From the NCBI RefSeq assembly GCF_050942215.1, contig NZ_CP192056.1:2418001-2482000 (forward strand): DNA of 64,000 nt, given 5' to 3'. The position numbers and the translations under genes are program-made. This DNA comes from Sphaerimonospora sp050942215. Its GTDB lineage: Bacteria; Actinomycetota; Actinomycetes; Streptosporangiales; Streptosporangiaceae. Shown piece by piece: positions 34,979 through 43,211 of the stretch; the stretch's first letter is position 1, and every line of letters begins with the position of its first letter. Below the pieces are notes generated by a model, which was not told where the DNA came from, did no database searches, and saw only the letters and a program-made list of their open reading frames with translations.

Positions 34979-35376
34979 GGTTCTTTCCTCTCCCGCTCGC
35001 GCACAAGGTGCAGCTTGATTCCGGAGAAGGTGTCCCGGTCGTACGCCGCCACCTGGTTTCCGAAGGCCGCCACTCTCGGGTGGTCGTCCAGCGACTCGAA
35101 ACCGGCCGAAGCGAGGTCTCGCATCGCCGGGACGATGTCGCTCGTGCCTATCGCGATGTGGTCGAGAACGGCCTGCTCGTTCCCAGCGGGCGGATCCTCC
35201 GGGTCCTCGATCAACTCGAGGCGACAGTTGCCGAACATCGCGTAGGCGATACGCCGGAGTCGCGGGGAACGGGCCGTCGTGTCGTACCGGATCTCCACTC
35301 CGAATGCTCGAGTGAGGACGGACACGGTCTTCTCGATGTCCGCGACGCGTACGCCGATGTGGTGGATGTCAGTCAT
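34975..35376 (-). CDS. VOC (glyoxalase/bleomycin-resistance fold) family protein
   Basis: 133 aa with two beta-alpha-beta-beta-beta modules (IHHIGVRVADIEKTVSVLTR; LDHIAIGTSDIVPAMRDLAS); His near the start of each module and Glu in RLELIE are probable metal ligands. Resembles methylmalonyl-CoA epimerase/lyase-type VOC proteins. It overlaps the IclR gene by 8 nt. Confidence 0.8.
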   Translation of the reverse strand: MTDIHHIGVRVADIEKTVSVLTRAFGVEIRYDTTARSPRLRRIAYAMFGNCRLELIEDPEDPPAGNEQAVLDHIAIGTSDIVPAMRDLASAGFESLDDHPRVAAFGNQVAAYDRDTFSGIKLHLVRERERKEP

Positions 35377-36130
35377 GGCTTCTCGGGTCCAGGCCCAGGC
35401 CGATGGCTTCCACGGCGGCCGACAGCAACTCCGTGAGACGCTGATCAGAGGCGGAGGGCATACGGTGTGCCGGGCCGGCGATGCTGATGGCGCCCTTCAG
35501 TCTCTTGCGCGCGTCGAAGACCGGGCATGCGACCGCCTTGACGCCGGGCTCGTACTCACCCTCGGTGATCGCGACGCCCTCTTCTCTGATCCCGGCGAGA
35601 TTCGCGAGGAGTCCGTCGACGTCGGTGACCGGGTGGTCGCTGTAGCCGGGGGTCGTGACCGCCTTGACGGCCTCGCCGAACTCGGGCTCGGGGAGGTTGG
35701 CGAGGAGGATCTTCGATGAGGCGCCCACATGGAGCGGACGCAGTGTCCCCGGCTTGAACGACAGGCTGATCGGCTGGGGTCCGGACACCTGCTCGAGCGC
35801 CAGCGCCCTGTTCCCGACCACCGTGGTGAGGATGACGCTCTCGCCGGAGTCGACCGCGAGCGTGCGCATCACGGGCAGTGCGACCTCGGAGAGCGATCCT
35901 CGCGCCTCGACGTGCCTGGCCAGGGTGAGGATCGCGGGGCCCAGCGAGTACTCGCCCGTGGACTGACGCACGACGAGGTTGCGTTCGCGCAGGCTCTTGA
36001 CGAAGCGATAGGTCGTGCTCTTGGTCTCGTCCATCTGCTCGGCGAGGGCATCCACGGTCCACGTCGGCCGATCCGAGAAAGCCAGGAGCAAGTCGAGGAC
36101 TCGGCCGTAGGCGGGCTCGCCGTCGCTCAT
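35369..36130 (-). CDS. IclR-family transcriptional regulator
   Basis: 253 aa. N-terminal winged HTH (YGRVLDLLLAFSDRPTWTVD, LAEQMDETKSTTYRFVKSL) and a C-terminal effector domain (LHVGASSKILLANLPE, GVKAVACPVFDARK, AISIAGPAHRM). First gene of the twelve-gene operon, so it probably controls the operon and itself. ATG 36130 is preceded by GGGGAA. Confidence 0.87.
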   Translation of the reverse strand: MSDGEPAYGRVLDLLLAFSDRPTWTVDALAEQMDETKSTTYRFVKSLRERNLVVRQSTGEYSLGPAILTLARHVEARGSLSEVALPVMRTLAVDSGESVILTTVVGNRALALEQVSGPQPISLSFKPGTLRPLHVGASSKILLANLPEPEFGEAVKAVTTPGYSDHPVTDVDGLLANLAGIREEGVAITEGEYEPGVKAVACPVFDARKRLKGAISIAGPAHRMPSASDQRLTELLSAAVEAIGLGLDPRSHD

Positions 36131-36944
36131 GCTGGTTCCCCAATCCATTCTCACATCGTGCGAATGCCTCGCACCATATAGGAATGAAGTTGCCCTTAGC
36201 AAGGGAGCCGACCGCGGCGCCGGCGGGGCGCTGACTCACCGGAAAGCGGACGGACCAGCACCTTCTTCGCGGTCAGCGCATCTCGGGTTGCCGAAGCGCG
36301 CCTTGCCGCGGATTTCGGACGACAGAGCGGCAGGTGCTGCCGGGACCTGTGGGAAGGTCGGTACGGATCCGATCTGGGAGTGGCCTCCTCGCGCCCGCCT
36401 TCCGCCGCCGTCAACGGTAGGGAGCGTGTCGCCGCCGGTCGCCGGGTGCGAGCAGATCCCGAGTGCGCGGCGTTCACGGGCGGAGGTGAGCCGGAAGAGC
36501 GGCCGGGCGCCGGTGTCGCCGGAGGGGGCGGACCCGGCCTCGTCGGTGACGGCCGGGCCGGCGCGGAGTGGGTTCGGCGAGCCGGGGATCGGCGGGCTCA
36601 CCGGGGGTGATGGCTGTGGATCGTTCCAATCGCGCCGGGTCGCCGGGCGCGTACGGAACGGAGGCGAGAGCCGTACGGCCCGCGCGTTCATGGCGGTGCG
36701 ACGCCGTCGGCGAGCGGCCGGGCCCGTGCCGTGTCGGTCTCTTCGGCAACCGGGGACGAAGCCGGCCGGCTGGACATCGAGCGGGAGATCCGCGGTTCGG
36801 GCGGCGTCGTCACCCGACTCGGCGGGATGTTCCACCGGGGACGTCGCGATGGCCGTATGACCCGCGACGTCGAGAGGTGGTCATCGCGCGCGGTCTGTCC
36901 ACGGTGGCGGGCGCCGACCGGATCGTGATGACGGCAGCCGAAAT

Positions 36945-37046
36945 TGTTATCGTTAACATCGCAGTCCGCGAAACGGTGCTCCTCTCCCTCGGCTGATGGA
37001 GGTGGTGGTGCGGCGGAGCAAACACGAATCGATGTCACTTTGTCAA
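36945..37046 (-). promoter_or_regulatory. Orphan LacI-type operator and promoter
   Basis: TGTTATCGTTAACAT (36945-36959) with TTGACA on the minus strand at 37046-37041, about 80 bp upstream of it. The layout matches the promoters of the GH54 gene (25.0 kb) and the esterase gene (57.0 kb). No gene follows on the minus strand. Confidence 0.55.
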
Positions 37047-37150
37047 GGATCGGGACGATTCCTCCCGCAGGATCCATGCGTCGGCTCGGGCGCCGGCTGA
37101 AACGTTCATCGGCGGTGCGGCCGTCCGTGCGGGCGGGGTGATTGTGCAGC

Positions 37151-37183
37151 GCGAATCGAAACGGTTCGCACGGACCCTTGACA
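37151..37183 (+). promoter_or_regulatory. Second operator/promoter in the gene-free region
   Basis: A near-palindrome GCGAATCGAAACGGTTCGC (37151-37169; 15 of 19 positions symmetrical) followed by TTGACA (37178-37183). The half-site GCGAATCG is shared with the palindrome at 49911-49930. The nearest plus-strand gene is the ebo cluster, 580 bp away, so the link is uncertain. Confidence 0.45.
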
Positions 37184-37762
37184 GGTGACACCCGTGGTTT
37201 CCAGACTGAGCACTCAACGACCTCTACCTGCCGGGTCGGTGGTGGGCGGCAGGGGACGCCGAACGCGACGTGGTCCGACGATGGATCGGGCCGTGATTCC
37301 GCTGGCGTCCATCCGCGTTCCCTCGTCGATTCCCCAAGTGGAGGCTCAGGCATGGGCGAACATCCCTCACCCGCCGGCTACCGGTCGCCATGAACATCTC
37401 GCCCGTCTGACCGTCCCGAACCGCGTCGCGGCGCACTCCATGGAGTGCCGCGGCCAGGCCGCACGCGGTCGCGGGATCACCACCTGCCCCTTCCCCCCCA
37501 GAACGTCCCGCCCGCCTGGATCGGCCCCCGGAGCCGCGCCCGCATCGTTGACGCCGACCTCGGTGCCGTAGCGGTATGCCGGTCGGCGCCGCCAGGCGGG
37601 CGGGATACCAGACGCACGCACACCCCAGGAGGCTTCCGGTGCCGCGGTCATCGTCCGAATCGCCCTCTCATGCGATACGAGGAATCGTCGAGCGGTTCCC
37701 CTGAGCGCGTCTTGAACCGTGAGCACTTCACCGTCCCAGCGAACGATCGCGAGAGGAGACAG

Positions 37763-38914
37763 ATGAGAACCGGAGTATGGCTGATCGGAGTACGAGGATC
37801 GGTCGCGGTCACCAGCATGTTCGGGGCGCTGGCGGTGCGGGCGGGCCTGGCCGAGCCGATCGGATGCGTCCTGGAGTCGCCCGAGCTGCACAGCGACGCC
37901 CTCCCCGGCATAGGGGAGCTGGTCTTCGGCGGCCACGACATCTCCTCGATCCCCCTGGCTAAGAAGGCCGCCGCGCTGGCCGAGGCGGGCGTGGTTCCGG
38001 CTCGACTCGTCGAGGCCGTGCAGGACGCGCTACAGGAGATCGAACAGGACGTACGGCCCCTGCCGCTCGGCGACACCCAGGCCGAGGTCGCGGACGCCAT
38101 CGGCGCCGATCTGGACGATTTCCGCCGACGCCACCAACTGGATCACGTCGTCGTCATCAACGTGTCGAACACGGAACCGGCGCCGCGCCCGCATCCCGCC
38201 CACGCCGATCTCGACGCGCTGCGTGCCGCGCTGGCCGGTCCGGAGCCCGTACTGCCGCCCAGCGCCCTGGCCGCCTACGCCGCCCTGCGAGCCGGCTGCC
38301 CGTACGTCGAGTTCACGCCCTCCACCGGCGCCCGCCTGCCCGCCCTCGACGCCCTGGCCCGCAGCAAGCGGCTTCCGTACGCCGGCCACGACGGCAAGAC
38401 CGGCGAGACCCTGGTCAAGTCGGCGCTCGCGCCGATGTTCGCCCTGCGCAACCTGAAGGTACGCACCTGGTCGGGGGTCAACCTGCTGGGCGGCGGCGAC
38501 GGCGCGAGCCTGGCAGAGCCGGACGCCAACGCGGCCAAGTCCGCCAGCAAGCAGCGCGTGCTGACCGAGACGCTCGGCTATGCCCCCCAGGGTGACACCC
38601 GGATCGACTACGTCGAGGACCTCGACGACTTCAAGACCGCCTGGGACCTGATCTCCTTCGAAGGCTTCCTCGGAACCCGCATGCGCATGGAGTTCACCTG
38701 GCACGGCTGTGACTCGGCGCTGGCCGCGCCGTTGGTCCTGGACCTGGCGCGGCTGACGGCGGCAGCGCACCGGGCCGGGCGCACGGGCCCGCTCACCGAA
38801 CTGGCCTTCTTCTTCAAGGACCCCCTCGGAGACGTGCCGCACGCGCTGGTCGAGCAGTGGCAGGTGTTGCGGGCCGCCGTGGACGCGCTCGGCCCGCGGG
38901 GGACGGCGCCGTGA
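37763..38914 (+). CDS. Inositol-3-phosphate synthase-like sugar-phosphate cyclase, ebo cluster
   Basis: 383 aa. The NAD-binding start GVWLIGVRGSVAVTSMFGA and the core motifs PYAGHDGKTGETLVKSALAP, VRTWSGVNLLGGGDG, ISFEGFLGTRMRMEFTWHG match the Ino1/MIPS family. MIPS converts glucose-6-phosphate to inositol-3-phosphate. ATG 37763 follows GAGGAG. First of seven coupled genes. Other ebo clusters carry EboD, a dehydroquinate-synthase-like cyclase; here the MIPS-like protein may fill that place. Whether it makes inositol phosphate or another cyclitol is unknown. Confidence 0.85.
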   Translation: MRTGVWLIGVRGSVAVTSMFGALAVRAGLAEPIGCVLESPELHSDALPGIGELVFGGHDISSIPLAKKAAALAEAGVVPARLVEAVQDALQEIEQDVRPLPLGDTQAEVADAIGADLDDFRRRHQLDHVVVINVSNTEPAPRPHPAHADLDALRAALAGPEPVLPPSALAAYAALRAGCPYVEFTPSTGARLPALDALARSKRLPYAGHDGKTGETLVKSALAPMFALRNLKVRTWSGVNLLGGGDGASLAEPDANAAKSASKQRVLTETLGYAPQGDTRIDYVEDLDDFKTAWDLISFEGFLGTRMRMEFTWHGCDSALAAPLVLDLARLTAAAHRAGRTGPLTELAFFFKDPLGDVPHALVEQWQVLRAAVDALGPRGTAP

Positions 38915-39771
38915 TCGCGCTTCGCGATCTGATCGACCTGGTCCGGGCGCCGGCCGCGCTGTCGGTACCCGGCGATGTGGTCGCCGGGGCGGCCGCCGGT
39001 GGGACGCTCGGCCGCCGTACCGTCGGCCTGGCCTGCTCCTCGGTCTTCCTCTACTGGGCGGGGATGGCGGCCAACGACTGGGCCGACCGGCATCTCGACG
39101 CCGTCGAGCGGCCGGAGCGCCCCATCCCCTCGGGGCGCGTGCCGGCCGGCGCGGCCCTCGGCACGGCGGTGGGGCTCACCGTCGCCGGGCTCGCCGTGGC
39201 CGGGCTCGCGGGCGGCCGGCGTGCCCTGGCGGTCACCGCCCCCCTGGCCGCCGCCGTCTGGGCATACGACGTGGCGGCCAAGGGCACACCCGCCGGTCCG
39301 CTGACGATGGCGCTCTGCCGCGGCCTCGACGTGCTGCTGGGCGCCACCACCGGCTCACGCACCGCCGCCGCGCTGCCGTGCGCCCTCACCGTCGCCGCCC
39401 ACACGTACCTGCTCACCGCGCTCTCGCACGCGGAGGTGTCGGGGGCGGACCCGCGCCTGCCCGCTGCGACCCTCGCGGGCACCGCCGTGCTCACCGCCGC
39501 CACCGTCCGGGGCGCCGCCCATGACGCCTGGGGCCCGGCGCGGCCGGTCCTCGCCGGCTGGTACGCCGCGCAGTTCGGTCTTCCCCAGGCGCGCGCCGTC
39601 GCCGATCCCTCGGCGCAGCGCGTCCGTGAAGCGGTCAGCGCCGGCATCGTCAGCCTGCCGGCCCTCCAGGGAGCCCTCGCCGCGCGCGGCGGCGCCCCAC
39701 GCCTCGGCCTCGCCCTCGCGGCGGCGAGCCCGCTGGCCCGGCGCCTGGTCAGGAGGATCTCCGCGACATGA
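38911..39771 (+). CDS. eboC: EboC, UbiA-type prenyltransferase
   Basis: 286 aa, about 7-8 membrane segments. The first Asp-rich motif NDWADRHLDAVERPERPIPS and the second motif AYDVAAKG are those of UbiA prenyltransferases, which use Mg-bound polyprenyl diphosphate. GTG 38911 overlaps the cyclase stop (GTGA). In the ebo context it would attach a prenyl group to the cyclitol or cargo. Confidence 0.88.
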   Translation: MIALRDLIDLVRAPAALSVPGDVVAGAAAGGTLGRRTVGLACSSVFLYWAGMAANDWADRHLDAVERPERPIPSGRVPAGAALGTAVGLTVAGLAVAGLAGGRRALAVTAPLAAAVWAYDVAAKGTPAGPLTMALCRGLDVLLGATTGSRTAAALPCALTVAAHTYLLTALSHAEVSGADPRLPAATLAGTAVLTAATVRGAAHDAWGPARPVLAGWYAAQFGLPQARAVADPSAQRVREAVSAGIVSLPALQGALAARGGAPRLGLALAAASPLARRLVRRISAT

Positions 39772-40625
39772 GGTTCGGCTACGGCACCAACGGCTTCGCC
39801 AATCACCGGCTGCCGGACGCCCTCGACGTCATCGCCGGCCTCGGCTATGAGGGAGTGGCCCTGACCCTCGACCACTGCCACCTCGACCCGTACGCGGACG
39901 GGCTGGGACGGCGCGTGGCCGAGGTCGCCGACAGGCTGCGCGACCTCGACCTGGCGGTGGTCGTCGAGACCGGTGCGCGTTACCTGCTCGACCCACGGCG
40001 CAAGCACGCCCCGACACTGCTGGACGACGACCGGGAGCGGCGGGTGGACTTCCTGTGCCGCGCCGTCGCGATCGGCGCGGACCTCGGCGCCGAGGCGGTG
40101 TCGTTCTGGTCCGGCGTACGCCCGGCCCGGCTCGGCCCGGCCGCCGCCTGGAACCGGCTGGTCGACGGCTGCGAGCGCGTCCTCGACGCCGCGCGGCGCG
40201 CGGGTGTTCCGCTGGGATTCGAACCGGAGCCGGGGATGCTCGTCGAGACGATCGCCGGCTGGCGGACGCTGCACAAGGCGCTCGGATCTCCGGAGGGCTT
40301 CGGCATCACGCTGGACATCGGGCACTGCCGCTGCAACGAGCCCGACCCGGTGCCCCACTGCGTCGCGGCCGTCGCCGGGCACCTGGTCAACGTCCAGATC
40401 GACGACATGCGACGGGGCGTGCACGAACATCTGGAGTTCGGGGAAGGGGAGATCGACTTCCCGCCGGTGCTGCGCGCGCTCACCGACGCCGGCTACCGGG
40501 GCCTGGTCGCGGTCGAGCTTCCCCGCCACTGCCACGCCGCGCCCGACGTGGCCGCACGTTCCGTCGAATTCCTGCGCAGAGCCGAGCACGCGTCCAGACG
40601 TCAGGGTGAAGGGGGAGCGGGATGA
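39768..40625 (+). CDS. Sugar phosphate isomerase/epimerase-like TIM barrel, ebo cluster
   Basis: 285 aa xylose-isomerase-like barrel (GYGTNGFANHRLPDALDVIA, PLGFEPEPGML, ITLDIGHCRCNE, NVQIDDMRRGVHEHLEFGEG). Conserved Glu, Asp and His residues fit a divalent metal site. It starts 4 nt before the eboC stop. A second, different TIM barrel (EboE) is present later in the cluster. Confidence 0.8.
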   Translation: MRFGYGTNGFANHRLPDALDVIAGLGYEGVALTLDHCHLDPYADGLGRRVAEVADRLRDLDLAVVVETGARYLLDPRRKHAPTLLDDDRERRVDFLCRAVAIGADLGAEAVSFWSGVRPARLGPAAAWNRLVDGCERVLDAARRAGVPLGFEPEPGMLVETIAGWRTLHKALGSPEGFGITLDIGHCRCNEPDPVPHCVAAVAGHLVNVQIDDMRRGVHEHLEFGEGEIDFPPVLRALTDAGYRGLVAVELPRHCHAAPDVAARSVEFLRRAEHASRRQGEGGAG

Positions 40626-41227
40626 CGGATCCGGAGCGGCTGCGCGCCGCGCTGCGGGAGACGCCGCGATGGGAATGGGTGGACACCGCGCTCACCGCGG
40701 CGGGCGAGCGACCCGAGACGATCGGCCGGTCCTTCGTCCAGGCCGGACGGCGGGCCGGTCGCACACCGCTGCCCGGTGTGCCCGGCTGGACGGCGGACGA
40801 GGCGGCGCGTGCGCTGCTGCTCGCCGCGCTGCCGGCGGACCGGGTGGAGACCGAGATCGGCGACCTCTACCGCTTCGGCGACGCCGACGAGAAGCGGGCC
40901 GTGCTCAAGGCCCTGCCCATGCTCGCCGTCGGCGCTGCCGGGCTGCCCCTGCTGCACGACGCGATCCGCACGAACGACGCGCGGCTGCTGACCGCCGCCC
41001 TCGGGCCGTACGCCCGGCGCCTCCACCAGGCCGCCTGGCGGCAGGCGGTGCTCAAGTGCGTGTTCATGGCGGTGCCGCTGACCGTCGTCGACGGGCTGGA
41101 CGAGCGGGCCGACCGTGAGCTGGCGGTCATGCTGGCCGCCTTCGCCGACGAGCGCGCCGCCGCGGGACGCTCCATGCCCGCCGACGCCGCCGACCTGCTC
41201 GACCGTCTGACCCGCGAGGAGTCCTGA
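40622..41227 (+). CDS. eboA: EboA domain protein
   Basis: 201 aa, mostly helical, with no catalytic motif I can name; recognised by its size, its place in the cluster and segments such as RFGDADEKRAVLKALPML and LKCVFMAVPLTVVDGLDERA. EboA is the name-giving protein of unknown function. Overlaps both neighbours. Confidence 0.75.
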   Translation: MTDPERLRAALRETPRWEWVDTALTAAGERPETIGRSFVQAGRRAGRTPLPGVPGWTADEAARALLLAALPADRVETEIGDLYRFGDADEKRAVLKALPMLAVGAAGLPLLHDAIRTNDARLLTAALGPYARRLHQAAWRQAVLKCVFMAVPLTVVDGLDERADRELAVMLAAFADERAAAGRSMPADAADLLDRLTREES

Positions 41228-42084
41228 TGCGCATCTTCGACCCGCACATCCACATGACGTCGCGCACCACCGACGACTACGCGCGGATGGCCGCGGCCGG
41301 AGTCCGGGCCGTCGTCGAGCCGGCCTTCTGGCTGGGGCAGCCGCGCACCAACACCGGATCGTTCACCGACTACTTCGACTCGCTGATCGGCTGGGAGCCG
41401 TACCGGGCGTCCCAGTTCGGCATCGTCCACCACGCGACGATCGCGCTGAACCCCAAGGAGGCGAACGATCCGCGCTGCCGTCCCGTGCTCGATCTGCTGC
41501 CGCGTTACCTGGACAAGGACCGGGTCGTCGCGGTCGGCGAGATCGGCTACGACTCGATGACCCCGGAGGAGGACGACGCCTTCGAGCGGCAGCTCGCCCT
41601 CGCCGTCGAGCACGACCTGCCGGCGCTCGTCCACACCCCGCACCGCGACAAGGCCGGCGGCACCCGGCGCACTCTGGAGGTGGTCGCCGCCTCGGGGATC
41701 GCGCCCGAGCGGGTCGCCGTCGACCACCTCAACGAGGTCACCGTCGGCATCGTGCACGGCTCCGGATGCTGGATGGGCTTCTCCGTCTACCCGGAGACGA
41801 AGATGTCGCCGCCTCGCATGGTGGAGATCCTCCGGCGGTACGGCACGGAGCGGGTGCTGGTCAACTCGGCCGCCGACTGGGGCGTCTCGGACCCGCTGCT
41901 CACGCTGGAGACCGGGACGGCCATGCTGGCCGCCGGGTTCACCGAGGACGACGTCGACCGGGTGCTGTGGCGCAACCCCGTGGAGTTCTACAGCGGCTCC
42001 GGGCGTCTCGACCTGACCGGCGCCGGCACCGACGCGGACCAGCCCACCTTCGCCGGCAGCTCCATCAAGCGCGGGGGAAGCTGA
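41227..42084 (+). CDS. eboB: EboB, TatD-like metal-dependent hydrolase
   Basis: 285 aa. HxH in FDPHIHMTSR, Glu in VGEIGYDS, His in VHTPHRD and DHLNEV, Asp in NSAADWGVSD are the binuclear-metal ligands of TatD-type hydrolases. TGATG junctions on both sides. Confidence 0.85.
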   Translation: MRIFDPHIHMTSRTTDDYARMAAAGVRAVVEPAFWLGQPRTNTGSFTDYFDSLIGWEPYRASQFGIVHHATIALNPKEANDPRCRPVLDLLPRYLDKDRVVAVGEIGYDSMTPEEDDAFERQLALAVEHDLPALVHTPHRDKAGGTRRTLEVVAASGIAPERVAVDHLNEVTVGIVHGSGCWMGFSVYPETKMSPPRMVEILRRYGTERVLVNSAADWGVSDPLLTLETGTAMLAAGFTEDDVDRVLWRNPVEFYSGSGRLDLTGAGTDADQPTFAGSSIKRGGS

Positions 42085-43211
42085 TGCGGCTACGCCATCC
42101 GGGAGGAGCCCCGCTGCACCTCGGCTACTGCACCAACGTGCACGCGGCCGAGGATCTCGACGGCGTCATCGCCCAGCTCGACACCTACGCGGTCCCGATC
42201 CGCGTCCGCCTCGGCACGGACGTCCTGGGGCTCGGGCTCTGGCTGGCGGCGCCCGTCGCCGCCGCCCTCGCCGCGGACCCCGCCCTGCGTGCCCGGCTCC
42301 GCCGCGAGCTGACCGCTCGTGGCCTGGAGGTGGTCACGCTCAACGGCTTTCCGTACCGTTCCTTCCAGGACAAGGTCGTCAAGCGCGCCGTCTACCATCC
42401 CGACTGGACCACCCGGGATCGTCTGTCGTACACCCTGGACCTGGCGCTCATCCTCGCGGACCTGCTGCCCGGCGACGTGGCCAGAGGGTCGATCTCGACG
42501 CTGCCGCTCGCCTGGCGCGACCCCTGGGACGCCGGGATGGCCGACCTCGCCGCACGCCGGCTCGATCGGCTGGCCGACGGTCTGGCCGCCATCGAGTCCG
42601 CCACCGGGCGGGTGATACGGGTGGGGTTCGAACCCGAGCCCGGCTGCGTCGTGGAGACGACGGGCCAGGCGGTGGCACGGCTCGCCGGCGTCGACGGCGA
42701 CCGGCTCGGCGTCTGCCTGGACCTCGCCCACCTGGCCTGCGCCTGGGAGGAGCCGGCCGGTGCGCTGAAGGAGCTGAGCCGGGCCGGTCTGCCGGTCGTC
42801 AAGGTCCAGCTCTCCGCCGCCCTGGAGACCGCGGACCCGGACGCCTTGCGGGAGTACGCCGAGCCGCGCTTCCTGCATCAGACGCGCAATCCCGCCGGCG
42901 ACGCCGCCGACGACCTCGACGAGGCCTTCGAGCGGCGGCTTCCCGGGCCGTGGCGGGTCCATTACCACGTTCCTCTCCACATCTCACCGCCGGCGCCGCT
43001 GGCCACGACCATCCCCGTGCTGCGTACGGCGCTCGCGGAGCTCGTCGGCGGGCCGCGGCCGCTCTGCGACCACTTCGACGTGGAGACCTACACCTGGGGG
43101 GTGCTGCCACCCGCCCTGCGCCCGCGGACCCCCGGACAGCTCGCCGCCGGCATCGCCGGCGAGCTGGACTTCGCCCGTGCCGAGCTGTGTGACCTTGGAG
43201 TGAGTACATGA
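42084..43211 (+). CDS. eboE: EboE, TIM-barrel metabolite-traffic protein
   Basis: 375 aa. Starts HLGYCTNVHAAEDLDGV, then FPYRSFQDKVVKRAVYHPDW, GFEPEPGCVVET, GVCLDLAHLACAW and VHYHVPLHI, the EboE pattern of a xylose-isomerase-like barrel. Its ATG shares a base with the eboB stop. Confidence 0.85.
   Translation: MRLRHPGGAPLHLGYCTNVHAAEDLDGVIAQLDTYAVPIRVRLGTDVLGLGLWLAAPVAAALAADPALRARLRRELTARGLEVVTLNGFPYRSFQDKVVKRAVYHPDWTTRDRLSYTLDLALILADLLPGDVARGSISTLPLAWRDPWDAGMADLAARRLDRLADGLAAIESATGRVIRVGFEPEPGCVVETTGQAVARLAGVDGDRLGVCLDLAHLACAWEEPAGALKELSRAGLPVVKVQLSAALETADPDALREYAEPRFLHQTRNPAGDAADDLDEAFERRLPGPWRVHYHVPLHISPPAPLATTIPVLRTALAELVGGPRPLCDHFDVETYTWGVLPPALRPRTPGQLAAGIAGELDFARAELCDLGVST

Larger units (their letters stand above)
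36131..37762. other. 1.6-kb region with no recognisable gene
   Basis: No frame on either strand resembles a known protein; the frames that stay open are rich in Arg/Pro/Gly and look like GC-rich noncoding sequence. The region does contain two promoter/operator sites (36945-37046 and 37151-37183). It probably holds the decayed or deleted remains of one or more secreted-enzyme genes. Confidence 0.55.

Noticed and set aside
36236..36835. 199-codon minus-strand frame downstream of the orphan promoter
   Set aside because: No signal peptide, no family resemblance, Arg/Pro-rich; not supportable as a gene.
37351..37393. Start-like signal with GGAGG before ATG 37351 (13 codons)
   Set aside because: Stops after 13 codons with no recognisable sequence; at most the relic of a gene start.
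37445..37762. N-terminal extension of the MIPS-like protein by 106 codons
   Set aside because: The extension is Arg/Pro-rich and unlike the family; GAGGAG precedes ATG 37763, where homology starts.
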